The notes under the pieces are model-generated. The model was not told the DNA's origin. It did not search any database and saw nothing but the letters and a program-made list of their open reading frames with translations. 64,000 nucleotides of DNA from Deltaproteobacteria bacterium (GTDB lineage Bacteria > Desulfobacterota > Binatia > UTPRO1): the NCBI GenBank assembly GCA_016200545.1, contig JACQEO010000084.1:69528-133527 (forward strand), written 5' to 3'. The position numbers and the translations under genes are program-made. Positions 1 through 7,642 of the stretch are shown piece after piece (within the stretch, counting starts at the first letter, position 1; each line of letters begins with the position of its first letter).

Positions 1-146
1 CTGCCGTGGCCCCGGCGATTCACCTGGGCCGCCCTCGCGATCGCGTCGAATCGGCACCTGATCGGCGACCGTCCGAAGGAGGCGAGCGCAGCAGCCGTCT
101 CGTAACGGTGCACCAGCTCGGAAGCGCGGCGGTGAGTGTCAATACG

Positions 147-896
147 ATGAACCACTCGGGGGCCGATCCGGTCTCCAGTCGGGCGGCTGGCCTCGCGCGG
201 AACTTGGGCCTCGTGCTCGAGCGGACCGGCCTGCTCGGATTGGCAGAGCTGCTCGCGGACCGAACGATGCCGAACGCGCTGTCGTACCGACGAACGTTTG
301 TCGTTCGCGCGCACTGCGCCGGCGAGCCGCATCCCGAACTCGCTCCGACCCGCCTGTGCTCGTTGAAGCCGGCGCTGATCGCTCTGTTTGCGGAGCTCGC
401 GCGCACCCGTGAGCCCGAAATCCAGCACATGAGCGAGGGCGAACTCGCCGAACGCTTTGCCTGCGGCGACGAGCTCTGGCTATTCCACGCCGACGGTGCG
501 ATTGGCCACCTGCGGTGGGTCACGCGGCGGCCGCTCGCATTAACGAGTTTCACGCTTCCGCTCGGGCGCGATGAGCGCCTTGGTGTCGACACGATCACGT
601 TGCCCGCAGCGAGGCGGCGCAGCCTGGCGCGGATGGCGAGCTCGCACGTGCGGCACGTCCTGGGGAGCGAGGGCGTGATTTCCCTCTACGGGTTGGTGAA
701 CAGCTCCAATCGCCGCTGGCGCGCAGGAATGCAGCGCATGGGCTACAGTCCGGTCGCCACCGTCCACCTGGTGAGCCTCGCCGGCCGCCAGTTCGTGCGT
801 GTCGTGCCCGCCTCGGCGGCGGAAGCAGAGCTGCTCGAGCAGCGCGGCATACGCGGGGGGCGCTGGCTGCGGGCGCGTAGTGGAGCCGCCGGCTGA
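147..896 (+). CDS. GNAT-like N-acetyltransferase family protein
   Basis: Encodes 249 residues from ATG 147; the frame stays open to the window edge with a GTG at position 6, so a longer form cannot be excluded. The second half reads like a GNAT fold: a strand (ELWLFHADGAIGHLRW) followed by an HVRHVLGSEGVISLYGLVN segment and an N-x2-RRWRAGMQRMGY motif, as in the helix-strand end of acetyltransferases where the acceptor-side neighbour is described. The substrate cannot be inferred. No strong Shine-Dalgarno precedes ATG 147. It ends about 90 bp before the first tRNA-like repeat and is probably host backbone rather than island. The assignment is from pattern only. Confidence 0.6.
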   Translation: MNHSGADPVSSRAAGLARNLGLVLERTGLLGLAELLADRTMPNALSYRRTFVVRAHCAGEPHPELAPTRLCSLKPALIALFAELARTREPEIQHMSEGELAERFACGDELWLFHADGAIGHLRWVTRRPLALTSFTLPLGRDERLGVDTITLPAARRRSLARMASSHVRHVLGSEGVISLYGLVNSSNRRWRAGMQRMGYSPVATVHLVSLAGRQFVRVVPASAAEAELLEQRGIRGGRWLRARSGAAG

Positions 897-986
897 AGGG
901 CGTAGAGACGCCGTTGTACAGATCGACCTGCCGCCAGAGGCGATCCTGTTGACCCTCTGCCGAGCGGCCAGGCTGCTCCACACGAG

Positions 987-1014
987 GAGCGTCCCCCGAC
1001 GGGATTTGAACCCG
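987..1014. repeat. attL-like copy of the tRNA-Glu 3' half
   Basis: This 28-base stretch repeats the T-arm and acceptor end of the tRNA-Glu gene at 25041-25067. It differs by one extra C in the C-run (five instead of four) and otherwise matches through the T-loop, diverging at the GTCC that follows. No tRNA body accompanies it. A partial tRNA 3' end distant from an intact tRNA gene in the same orientation is the usual scar of integration at a tRNA. It is read as the distal end of the island. Confidence 0.7.
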
Positions 1015-1141
1015 GTCCAACATCGCGCGAAAATTGATGTTTATGCCTCGCGATGTGGCTGAAAAGTGCCTGAAAATGGTGCATCTTGGACACCGGTGTC
1101 CAAACGCGTCAGAGGCGGCGGGCCCATCCACAGCCGCGTTC
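1015..1141. other. Intergenic stretch with 18-bp perfect palindrome
   Basis: No gene is seen here. Positions 1086-1103 form a perfect palindrome, two head-to-head copies of the 9-mer TTGGACACC. The same or a closely related 9-mer recurs next to the other two att-like sites (TTGAACACC twice near 2369-2390; TTGGACATC and TTGGACACC at 24987-25007). It may be a recombinase or accessory-protein site; this is inference. Confidence 0.45.
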
Positions 1142-1178
1142 TTGACGCTACACACGCCGAGTGAGTATTATATAAAAC
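1142..1178 (+). promoter_or_regulatory. Promoter of the MazF-type TA operon, predicted leaderless
   Basis: A TTGACG -35 box (1142-1147), an 18-base spacer and a TATTAT -10 box (1166-1171) lie directly before ATG 1179. The expected start of transcription, about 7 bases after the -10 box, falls on or next to the ATG, leaving no room for a ribosome binding site. The first gene would then be read from a leaderless mRNA. Confidence 0.6.
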
Positions 1179-1466
1179 ATGAAACAATCAGTATCTAACA
1201 CGCGGCGTACGCCGAGCGGCTACCAGCGCCGCAACTTCACCCTCCGCCCCGATACGGCTCGCCTACTCGATCGGCTCCCTCCCGAGGTGAACCGTTCGCA
1301 GCTGGTGGATGCGGCAATCCAACAGCTGGTGAAAGACCGCGGGCGAGCCCGGCTCCGGAAGCTTATCGCCGAAGAAGCCGCGGCCAATGCCGCGAGTGAC
1401 CTTCGCCTGGTCGAGGAGTGGTTTGCGGTGGATGCGGAAGGATGGCCAGGCACCGAGCGCGACTAG
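1179..1466 (+). CDS. Ribbon-helix-helix-type antitoxin of a MazF/PemK module
   Basis: A 95-residue protein. The N-terminal region (about residues 18-50: RNFTLRPDTARLLDRLP then RSQLVDAAIQQLV) fits a ribbon-helix-helix DNA-binding fold: a short strand followed by two helices. The acidic C-terminal tail (residues 60-95, EEAAANAASDLRLVEEW) is the expected toxin-binding part. It overlaps the downstream toxin start by 25 bases, typical for translationally coupled toxin-antitoxin pairs. By analogy with such pairs it should bind its own promoter with the toxin; the promoter lies immediately upstream. The exact antitoxin family is not certain. Confidence 0.75.
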   Translation: MKQSVSNTRRTPSGYQRRNFTLRPDTARLLDRLPPEVNRSQLVDAAIQQLVKDRGRARLRKLIAEEAAANAASDLRLVEEWFAVDAEGWPGTERD

Positions 1467-1819
1467 CCGCGCCGCGGCGCGGCGACGTGTACTTCGTCTC
1501 CCTCGACCCCACGGTCGGCGCCGAGATCCAAAAGACGCGTCCCGCCGTCGTGGTGCAGAACGACAGCGCCAATCGCGCCAGTCCGATCACGATCGTCGCC
1601 GCGATCACCTCGCAGACGGAGCCCCGGAGCGTCTACGTGACGAACGTGCCGATCGCAAAAGGCGACGGCGGGCTGACCGCGCCGTCCCTCGTGCTGACCA
1701 ACCAGCTCCGGTCGGTCGATCGCCAGCGGCTCATCCGTCGCATCGGCGCACTCCGGCCGGATACCATGCGCCGTGTCGATCGCGCCCTCGCGATCAGCCT
1801 CGATCTCGCGGAATCCTGA
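1442..1819 (+). CDS. mazF: MazF/PemK-family endoribonuclease toxin
   Basis: A 125-residue protein from ATG 1442, chosen because it leaves the usual short basic N-terminus before the RRGDVYFVSLDPTVGAEI strand that opens the MazF fold. The family hallmarks follow: K-T-RPAVVVQND, then ITIVAAIT and a LTNQLRSVDRQRL segment. MazF toxins cleave single-stranded RNA at short motifs and stop translation when not bound by antitoxin. The conserved basic residue after GDV, Arg in RPAVV and Thr in AAIT are in place, so the protein looks intact. It overlaps the antitoxin gene and sits in the cassette between two tRNA-derived repeats. Confidence 0.88.
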   Translation: MARHRARLAAPRRGDVYFVSLDPTVGAEIQKTRPAVVVQNDSANRASPITIVAAITSQTEPRSVYVTNVPIAKGDGGLTAPSLVLTNQLRSVDRQRLIRRIGALRPDTMRRVDRALAISLDLAES

Positions 1820-1848
1820 TCAAGGCTCGGAAGCCCTGGACTAGATTC

Positions 1849-2130
1849 ATGAAGCACGCCGATCTGAAGCCAAGAAAGGAGACCGTCGAGACGGTGGAGT
1901 ACTCGTACACCACCGTCTTCGAGCCGGCTGCCGAAGGCGGCTACGTCGTCACGGTGCCCGCGTTGCCTGGGCTCGTCACCGAGGGTGACACCCTCAAGGA
2001 GGCGCGGGCGATGGTCCGCGAGGCGATCCTTGGCTACCTCGAGAGCCTCCAGAAGCACAACGAGGAGATCCCGATCGAACTCGGCCGCGCGATCACGGAA
2101 AGGGTTGCCGTCACCTTCTCCCGTGCATGA
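1849..2130 (+). CDS. hicB: HicB-family antitoxin
   Basis: A 93-residue protein from ATG 1849. The partially degraded RNase H-like HicB fold is recognisable: a YSYTTVFEPAAEGGYVVTVP strand pair, the PALPGLVTEGDTLKEA motif and a helix AREAI-LGYLESLQ. The C-terminus is short and lacks a clear ribbon-helix-helix or HTH extension, so this is the small HicB type. It neutralises HicA mRNA interferase in intact modules. Its stop codon overlaps the next start (ATGA at 2127), so gene order is hicB-hicA. Since hicA is broken, this antitoxin may now have no partner. Confidence 0.85.
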   Translation: MKHADLKPRKETVETVEYSYTTVFEPAAEGGYVVTVPALPGLVTEGDTLKEARAMVREAILGYLESLQKHNEEIPIELGRAITERVAVTFSRA

Positions 2131-2409
2131 CCCGTCTGCCCGCCTGCAAGCCGGCAGACGTTGTCCGCGCTCTCCTTCGCCTCGGCTTCTTCCTCGACCA
2201 CACAAGAGGCTCGCACCGCTACTACCGCTATCTGATCGTCGCGGTCTCGTCGTCGTGCCGTACCACGGTCGCGACCTCAAGCGTGGCACGTTGCGTCCAT
2301 CGTGAAGCAAGCCGGGCTCTCGCAGGCGGACGATATCGAGCTGTCGAAAATCGAAAATCCGGTGCAGTTTGAACACCGATTTGAACACCGGAGCCACTCA
2401 GAGCGATAA
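2127..2409 (+). pseudogene. hicA: HicA-family toxin, broken by two single-base deletions
   Basis: The first frame gives a normal HicA start (MTRLPACKPADVVRALLRLG, then FFLDHTRGSHRYYRY) with the catalytic His in GSHR. After about 2229 the frame must shift by one base to read DRRGLVVVPYHGRDLKRGTL, and after about 2293 again to read SIVKQAGLSQADDIEL, ending at the TAA at 2407-2409. All three pieces together make a full-length HicA of about 90 residues plus a tail. Each shift is explained by one missing base (a C in the TATC-TGAT context and a G in TTG-CGT). Either the toxin was inactivated, a common fate, or there are two sequencing errors. Confidence 0.8.
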
Positions 2410-2423
2410 CTACCTGGAATGAT

Positions 2424-2447
2424 AGCGTCCCCGACGGGATTTGTACC
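2424..2447. repeat. Internal att-like copy of the tRNA-Glu 3' end
   Basis: Nineteen bases (2424-2442) are identical to the acceptor and T-arm of tRNA-Glu at 25042-25060. The match continues as GTACC where the tRNA has GAACC. It lies just after the HicBA module and divides the region into a 1.4 kb toxin-antitoxin cassette and a 22.6 kb main segment. Read in frame it would encode ASPTGFVP, close to the ASPTGFEP end commonly seen on recombinases that run into a tRNA target. Confidence 0.6.
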
Positions 2448-2642
2448 ACATTATTCCCACCATTCTAACTAGTTACGATGGTGAAGAGGGCAGCCTGATG
2501 CGCACGGCCGTCCACCTTCTGATCGAGAACTGCCCGCGCTTGAACACGCGCCCCACGAGAGGCAAGCAGTCGCTCGATACGAGGTCTTCGTGCGCGAGTA
2601 CGGCAGCAGCCTCCCCCACCCGCACGTACCCTGAGGGCCAAC
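2448..2642. other. Spacer with no recognised gene
   Basis: Short open frames exist on both strands but none resembles a known protein or has a good ribosome binding site. It separates the internal att-like repeat from the end of the SOD-like gene. Confidence 0.4.
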
Positions 2643-3365
2643 TCACATGCGGTCGACAGCCCGGTAGCGCCCCGAGATTTCTGCCCAATCGATGTGGTCG
2701 AGAAACTTCGCGACGTAGTCCTCGCGGCGCGGGTAGTCCTTCGAAAACGCGTGCTCCGCGACGTCACAGACCACAAGGGGGTTTGCACCGACCCACACGC
2801 CGTCGTTGTCGGAGTCCATGATAGCGTTGTGCCAGCGGTCGTCGTACGGGTCGTAAACGAGGGTCGCCCAGACCTTCGCCGCAAGCGCGCATCTCGTGAA
2901 ATCGGCCCGCCAGCTTCCCAACGACCCCATGTGCTCGGTCATATTCCCTTCGATGTGGCGAGGCGGCGAGACTTTCTCCGAAGACAGGCCACCGAAGTAA
3001 AGTTCGTGTAGGAGCATGCTGTTGGCCGCCGCGACCTGAGTCCGTCGGAGCTCAGCGTAGTGGCCGTCGTTCGCGTTGTCCCCGTGAAGCGCGGCTTCGG
3101 TCGCCTTCAGTTGCTCGACTACGCGCGCGTAATCGTCGTGATGCCGCGCGAGCTGCTCTCGCGAGAGAAAGCCGGGGAGTTCTTCGTGAGGCAGCGGCAT
3201 GACGGAGCGTGGCTGGAATCCCGGATGCCCGACGAGGAGCCCTTCGGACGAGAGTCCCGACTCCTTCGGAGGGGCTGCGGCGTGTGCCGCACGTTCGACC
3301 ACTAGGCCGCCGGCGAGCAGAGCAGCGGATCCGAGAAATCTGCGTCGAGAAAAGATTGTCGTCAT
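2643..3365 (-). CDS. Tat-exported Fe/Mn superoxide dismutase-like protein
   Basis: A 240-residue protein. The N-terminus carries a twin-arginine signal (SRRRFLG, hydrophobic stretch, likely cleavage after AHA near residue 30), so export in folded form is expected. The rest follows the Fe/Mn SOD fold: LPGFLSREQLARHHDDY, then NSMLLHELYFGGL, then VVCDVAEHAFSKDY. By eye three of four metal ligands are present (His in LLHELYF, Asp and His in CDVAEHAF). The first ligand, His in the canonical LEPHIS, aligns to Phe in LPGFLS. SOD-like proteins (chrC) occur in chromate-resistance operons, and chrB/chrA lie nearby. Enzymatic dismutation is uncertain. A GGAGAG ribosome site precedes the ATG. Confidence 0.78.
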   Translation of the reverse strand: MTTIFSRRRFLGSAALLAGGLVVERAAHAAAPPKESGLSSEGLLVGHPGFQPRSVMPLPHEELPGFLSREQLARHHDDYARVVEQLKATEAALHGDNANDGHYAELRRTQVAAANSMLLHELYFGGLSSEKVSPPRHIEGNMTEHMGSLGSWRADFTRCALAAKVWATLVYDPYDDRWHNAIMDSDNDGVWVGANPLVVCDVAEHAFSKDYPRREDYVAKFLDHIDWAEISGRYRAVDRM

Positions 3366-3561
3366 GGTGCTCTCCGTTCAATCTGCGCTGGGGCGACCAA
3401 AGCAAAGGCAGCGGTCGACCTCACGCAGCGCCGCCGGCGGTCGTTTGGCGCGCCTCCCTCTGCGGCGGCAGTTCAACGCTGTCAACGCTGAACGTCAGCC
3501 CGCCGGTGGTCCTCCCGGTAGCAATCGGGGCGGAACTTAGCCCTGCGCCACGCGGCCGTTG

Positions 3562-4086
3562 CTAGTCCAGCTTCTGCGTGACCGTCTTCCAGGTGTCCCC
3601 TTTGACCAATGTCACCTTCACGACCGCCCCACCCTTGAGCGTGGGCGTCGCGCTCACCGCGTGATAACCTGGATTCTTCGCGACGGCCTTAGCCACTGCG
3701 GCACTGAGCGAGCGCTTGGCCCGGGCTAGTGTCGCGCTCTGAGACTTGGCGGCCGCGAGATCTTCGCCCTCGGTGATCGCCTCGGCCTTGGTCACCTTCC
3801 CCGTCTGATGGTCGACGATGACCTCTTTGAACTGCCCATTCTTTTCCGTGTACACCGACAGCTGCAGCTTGCCATCTTCGACCTCGAACTTCGCTGATAT
3901 CGGTTTTCCTTCACTGGCACTCGCTGTGAGGGCCGTTGCCAGAGAGACCTTCGCACCGGTCATTGCCTTAGCCAGCTCGGTGTGTTGCTTCTTCGCACTC
4001 TCATCGGCCCAGGCCGTGGCGCTCACGAGTAGCGTCACAACTAGCACCAGCCGAACACCGAACATCCTCTTCGTCATGGTGACCAT
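3562..4086 (-). CDS. Secreted PepSY-domain-like protein
   Basis: A 174-residue protein with a cleavable signal peptide (residues 1-27, cleavage after AWA). Mature residues 28-174 contain two PepSY-like alpha-beta units: a helix SLATALTASASEGKPISAKFEVEDGKLQLSVYT with QFKEVIVDHQTGKVTKAE, and a second helix SLSAAVAKAVAKNPG followed by a strand pair ending in VTLVKGDTWKTV. PepSY domains often act as protease inhibitors or redox/metal accessory modules in the envelope. A GGAAGGAG ribosome site seven bases before ATG 4086 supports this start. It is transcribed divergently from chrB, suggesting shared control in the 4087-4208 gap. Confidence 0.75.
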   Translation of the reverse strand: MVTMTKRMFGVRLVLVVTLLVSATAWADESAKKQHTELAKAMTGAKVSLATALTASASEGKPISAKFEVEDGKLQLSVYTEKNGQFKEVIVDHQTGKVTKAEAITEGEDLAAAKSQSATLARAKRSLSAAVAKAVAKNPGYHAVSATPTLKGGAVVKVTLVKGDTWKTVTQKLD

Positions 4087-4208
4087 ACGTCGGCTCCTTC
4101 CGTTTGCACCCTGGGAATCTCTTCCGCTCGCAGTTTCCGGGCGCGAGGCCGCTCCGAGCTTTTGTGATACGTCTGTTGCGGACCGGATGCGTGTGTTATA
4201 GGCCGATC

Positions 4209-5183
4209 GTGACCGCAGCGAAAGAGGAGTCCTGGTTACTGCTCATGCCGCAAATTCCTCCGAAGCCCAGCTACTTCCGGGTGAAGGTATGGCGGCGGCT
4301 TCAGGTACTCGGCGCCATCGCGATCAAGAACTCGGTCTACGTCCTCCCGAATACCGACGAAGCGCGGGAAGACTTTGAGTGGATACGTCGCGAGATCGTC
4401 AAGGACGGTGGCGAGGCGACGCTGTGTGAGGCGCGGCTCATTGAAGGCCTTCGAGACGAAGAGGTCCAAGCCTCCTTTCGGGCAGCGCGCGATACGGACT
4501 ACGCCAAGATCGCCACTGCGGCCCGTGCGCTCGCTTCCCGGCTTCCACGGGGAGCCATTTCGGATGAGCGGCGTTCGCAACTCGAAGTGGACATTGCCCG
4601 GTTGCGCCGCAGGCTCACGGATGTGAGCAAGATCGACTTCTTCGATGCTCCTCGGCGTGAAGCCGCCGAGGGACTAGTCAGCGGGGTTGAATCTCGTCTT
4701 CGGCCCGCAAGTGCAGACGGGAAGACGACGGCTGGGGCGGAGCGTCTGCAGGACTTGCAAGGACGTGTATGGGTGACCCGCAAGGGCGTCCACGTTGATC
4801 GAATCGCCAGTGCATGGCTGATCCGCCGGTTTGTTGATCCGGATGCCCGTTTCAAGTTCGTGACTGCCAAAGGCTACAAGCCCGGCCCCAAGGAGGTCCG
4901 TTTCGACATGTTCGAAGCGGAGTTTACGCACGAAGGGGACCGGTGCACCTTGGAGGTGCTGATGGCTCGTCTCGACCTCGACGATCGTGCGCTCGTGCCG
5001 ATTGCTGAAATCGTTCACGACATCGACCTGAAGGACTCGAAGTTCGACCGACCGGAAACGGCGGGCATCGACCGACTCATCGCCGGCATCGCCATGGCGA
5101 GGGACGACGACGAGGTCCGACTGACGCAAGGCTCGGCCGTGTTCGACGGGTTATACGAATACTACAAGAGAAAGAAGCAATGA
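4209..5183 (+). CDS. chrB: Chromate resistance protein ChrB
   Basis: A 324-residue protein from GTG 4209, chosen because the family begins just before the SWLLL-PQIPPKPSYFRVKVWRRL segment. The N-terminal ChrB domain (about residues 8-150) includes LGAIAIKNSVYVLPNTDEARE, and the C-terminal ChrB domain begins near WVTRKGVHVDRIASAWLIRR (about residue 180) and runs to LYEYYKRKKQ. ChrB proteins act as chromate-sensing repressors of chr operons. The C-domain recurs as a separate gene at 7639. The stop overlaps the next start (ATGA at 5180), so it heads a coupled operon with the transporter. Its GC content appears lower than that of flanking backbone genes, consistent with transfer. Confidence 0.92.
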   Translation: MTAAKEESWLLLMPQIPPKPSYFRVKVWRRLQVLGAIAIKNSVYVLPNTDEAREDFEWIRREIVKDGGEATLCEARLIEGLRDEEVQASFRAARDTDYAKIATAARALASRLPRGAISDERRSQLEVDIARLRRRLTDVSKIDFFDAPRREAAEGLVSGVESRLRPASADGKTTAGAERLQDLQGRVWVTRKGVHVDRIASAWLIRRFVDPDARFKFVTAKGYKPGPKEVRFDMFEAEFTHEGDRCTLEVLMARLDLDDRALVPIAEIVHDIDLKDSKFDRPETAGIDRLIAGIAMARDDDEVRLTQGSAVFDGLYEYYKRKKQ

Positions 5184-5851
5184 AACCGCTACGTGTCGTT
5201 GCAACGAGTGTGGCCGTAGTCTGGAGCGTTGCAGCTGTTAGCGTGCACGCCGAGAACCCGGGAGCGAAGACGTGGACTTTCGACACGGACGCTCTGGACA
5301 AGCCGCCCACCGGATTCTCGTTCGGGCGGACGGGCGAAGGTAGTCTGGGACATTGGGTGGTTCGCACGGCGAAGGATGCGCCATCGGGCGCCGCGGTGCT
5401 GGCACAGGTCGACACGGACGCGACCGACTATCGCTTCCCTGTGGCTGTCGCCGACAGCCCATCGCACAGGGACCTTCGACTCTCGGTCAAATGCAAGCCA
5501 GTCGCAGGTAGGGTCGATCAGGCGTGCGGCCTCGTCTTTCGCTACCAGGATGAGAACAACTACTACCTCACGCGCGCCAATGCGCTCGAGGACAACGTCA
5601 ACCTCTACTCCGTGAAGGACGGCCGCCGAAAGCAGTTTGCGGGGTGGACGGGCAAGGTGGCAGGTCAGGTCTGGCACGCGCTGAGCGTCGAGGCGACGGG
5701 CGACCACTTCGTGGTTTCCTGGGACGCAACGAAGGTGATCGAGGCCACCGATGACACCTTCTCGCAACCAGGGAAGGTCGGTGTCTGGACCAAGGCGGAT
5801 TCCTTCACGGAGTTTGACGACCTGACCGTCGCGCCGGTCGCGGAACCGTAG
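5180..5851 (+). CDS. Secreted concanavalin-like (DUF1080/LamG type) protein
   Basis: A 223-residue protein with a signal peptide (residues 1-24, cleavage after VHA). The mature part resembles the jelly-roll seen in DUF1080 proteins: WTFDTDALDKPPTGFSFGRTG at the start, DLRLSVKCKPVAGRVDQACGLVFRYQDENNYYLTR in the middle, then WHALSVEATGDHFVVSWD and PGKVGVWTKADSFTEFDDL at the end. Such domains bind or hydrolyse sugars, but no catalytic residues can be named here. It is translationally coupled to chrB (4-base overlap) and followed nine bases later by chrA, so it appears to be a stable member of the chromate operon. Confidence 0.7.
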   Translation: MKPLRVVATSVAVVWSVAAVSVHAENPGAKTWTFDTDALDKPPTGFSFGRTGEGSLGHWVVRTAKDAPSGAAVLAQVDTDATDYRFPVAVADSPSHRDLRLSVKCKPVAGRVDQACGLVFRYQDENNYYLTRANALEDNVNLYSVKDGRRKQFAGWTGKVAGQVWHALSVEATGDHFVVSWDATKVIEATDDTFSQPGKVGVWTKADSFTEFDDLTVAPVAEP

Positions 5852-5859
5852 GAGCGCCC

Positions 5860-7059
5860 ATGGCAAGGGCGAGCACGCTCCTAGAAGGCACTAACACGGT
5901 CCAAGAGTACGCTGAGCCCTACTCGCTGCGGGCGCTCCTCGCGTACTTCCTTCGCCTTGGGACCTTTGGCTTCGGCGGACCGATCGCGCTTGTCGGCTAC
6001 ATGCAACGCGACCTGGTCGAGCGGCGCGGTTGGATATTGAAGCAGGACTACGTCGAGGGGCTCGCGCTGGCGCAACTTGCACCGGGGCCGCTTGCCGCGC
6101 AGCTGGCAATTTACCTCGGGTGGATCCGCGCCGGCACGCTCGGTGCGACACTCGTCGCGCTGGCGTTCGTCCTCCCGTCGTTCGTCATGGTCCTCGCGCT
6201 CTCGGCCCTCTACCTCCGCTACGGAGGGCTCGCCTGGATGCAGGGCGCGTTCTACGGGATCGGCGCCGCGGTCATCGCGATCATCGCCCGGAGCGCCTAC
6301 AAGCTCGTGCGGATGACCGTCGGAAAGGACCGGCTCCTGACGGCCCTTTTTGCGGTGAGTGCGATTGTCACGGCCTGGACAGAGTCCGAGCTCGTCTGGG
6401 TCTTCTTTCTCTGTGGGGTGATAGCCCTCTTCGTGAACGCCCCGCCGCGCTTCTCCGGGCGAACCGTGAGTGTCCTTGCCCCGTGGCCTTGGCTCGTGAG
6501 CGGCCTCCACGGTCCGGCCGTCGAGGGAACGCTTGGGAAGATATTTCTCTACTTCGCGGAGGCGGGGGCATTCGTCTTTGGGAGTGGGCTCGCGATCGTG
6601 CCCTTCCTGCATGGGGGTGTCGTCGGGGATTTCCACTGGCTTAGCGAGCGGCAGTTCCTCGATGCGGTTGCGGTCGCGATGATCACGCCAGGCCCAGTGG
6701 TGATCACCGTTGCGTTCATCGGATACCTGGTTGCCGGTCCGCTCGGCGCGAGCCTCGCCGCCCTCGGGGTGTTCCTGCCCTGCTACCTCTTCGTCATCAT
6801 TCCGGCGACGTACTTCCGCCGCTCGGTCACGAACCCGAGCGTGAAGGCCTTCGTCAACGGCGTGACCGCGGCGGCGACAGGTGCGATCGCGGGCGCGGCG
6901 TTTATCCTCGGTCGCCGGGCGGTGATCGACGTACCGACACTCCTCATCTGCCTGACGACCCTTCTTATCCTCGTCCGCGTTAAGGCCATCTCCGAACCGG
7001 TCATCATCCTCGCCTCGGGCGTCATCGGCATTGTGATCAAGAGCACAATGGGGCTCTGA
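5860..7059 (+). CDS. chrA: Chromate transporter ChrA
   Basis: A 399-residue long-form ChrA with two homologous halves. The N-terminal half has the family motif FLRLGTFGFGGPIALVGYMQ with VERRGW and AQLAPGPLAAQLAIYLG. The second half repeats it as FAEAGAFVFGSGLAIVPFL, WLSERQFLDAVAVAMITPGP and a C-terminal membrane helix set. About ten hydrophobic segments are visible. ChrA exports chromate across the inner membrane using the proton motive force. It follows chrB and a secreted protein and precedes the SOD-like and ChrB C-domain genes with very short gaps, so one transcript is likely. Ribosome site AGGAG lies just upstream. Confidence 0.93.
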   Translation: MARASTLLEGTNTVQEYAEPYSLRALLAYFLRLGTFGFGGPIALVGYMQRDLVERRGWILKQDYVEGLALAQLAPGPLAAQLAIYLGWIRAGTLGATLVALAFVLPSFVMVLALSALYLRYGGLAWMQGAFYGIGAAVIAIIARSAYKLVRMTVGKDRLLTALFAVSAIVTAWTESELVWVFFLCGVIALFVNAPPRFSGRTVSVLAPWPWLVSGLHGPAVEGTLGKIFLYFAEAGAFVFGSGLAIVPFLHGGVVGDFHWLSERQFLDAVAVAMITPGPVVITVAFIGYLVAGPLGASLAALGVFLPCYLFVIIPATYFRRSVTNPSVKAFVNGVTAAATGAIAGAAFILGRRAVIDVPTLLICLTTLLILVRVKAISEPVIILASGVIGIVIKSTMGL

Positions 7060-7069
7060 CGGAGGACTC

Positions 7070-7642
7070 ATGGATACGGTGCGCGCACTACGTGGCCAGC
7101 ACGAACCGAAACGCCTCACGTGCGATCCCGGAAAGCTCGTGGGGCTCTCGGAGAAGCTGATTCGTTCCCATTGGAAGAACAACTACGGCGGAGCGGTGAA
7201 GGCACTCAACGCCGTCGAGCAGCGCCTTGCCGCGCTCCTCGACGAGAAGGACCTGCCGCCCTTCGTCTACGCGGACCTGGGCGGGGATGGGAGAACCGGC
7301 GGCACGATCCTCGACCTCCTGAAGGAGTGGCTCGGAAACTACGAGCGCTGGGAGACGGAGTTCCGCCGCACCGCGAATGCCCTCGCTGGCGGCTCGGGCT
7401 GGGTGATTCTTGCCTACAACCCGTACAACGGAGAGATCCACAACTACTGGGCGTGGGACCACATGCACAACGCGCCGCTGGCCCGGCCGCTGCTCGTCCT
7501 CGACATGTACGAGCACGCGTACCACATGGATTACGACGCCGCCGCCGCCCGCTACGTCGATGCCTTCATGCAGAACGTCAAGTGGGAGGAGGTCAATCGA
7601 CGCGCAGAGGTCGCACTCAAGCGCGAGGACTCCGTCCCATGA
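7070..7642 (+). CDS. chrC: Fe/Mn SOD-like protein of the chromate operon (ChrC-like)
   Basis: A 190-residue protein without signal peptide, hence cytoplasmic. The SOD-family order is visible: KLVGLSEKLIRSHWKNNYGG, a middle segment ending FVYADLGGDGRTGG, GSGWVILAYNPYNGEI, and LLVLDMYEHAYHMDYDAAA. Only the last two metal ligands (Asp and His of LDMYEHAY) can be matched. The first helix has Gly-Leu where His is expected, and the second-ligand position aligns to Pro in PPFVYADL. In chromate operons chrC is credited with superoxide defence during Cr(VI) reduction, but this copy may have another activity. The stop overlaps the next start (ATGA). Confidence 0.75.
   Translation: MDTVRALRGQHEPKRLTCDPGKLVGLSEKLIRSHWKNNYGGAVKALNAVEQRLAALLDEKDLPPFVYADLGGDGRTGGTILDLLKEWLGNYERWETEFRRTANALAGGSGWVILAYNPYNGEIHNYWAWDHMHNAPLARPLLVLDMYEHAYHMDYDAAAARYVDAFMQNVKWEEVNRRAEVALKREDSVP

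Noticed and set aside
4176..4200. TTGCGG and GTTATA as a chrB promoter
   Set aside because: The spacer would be only 13 bases; no convincing alternative, so no promoter is annotated.
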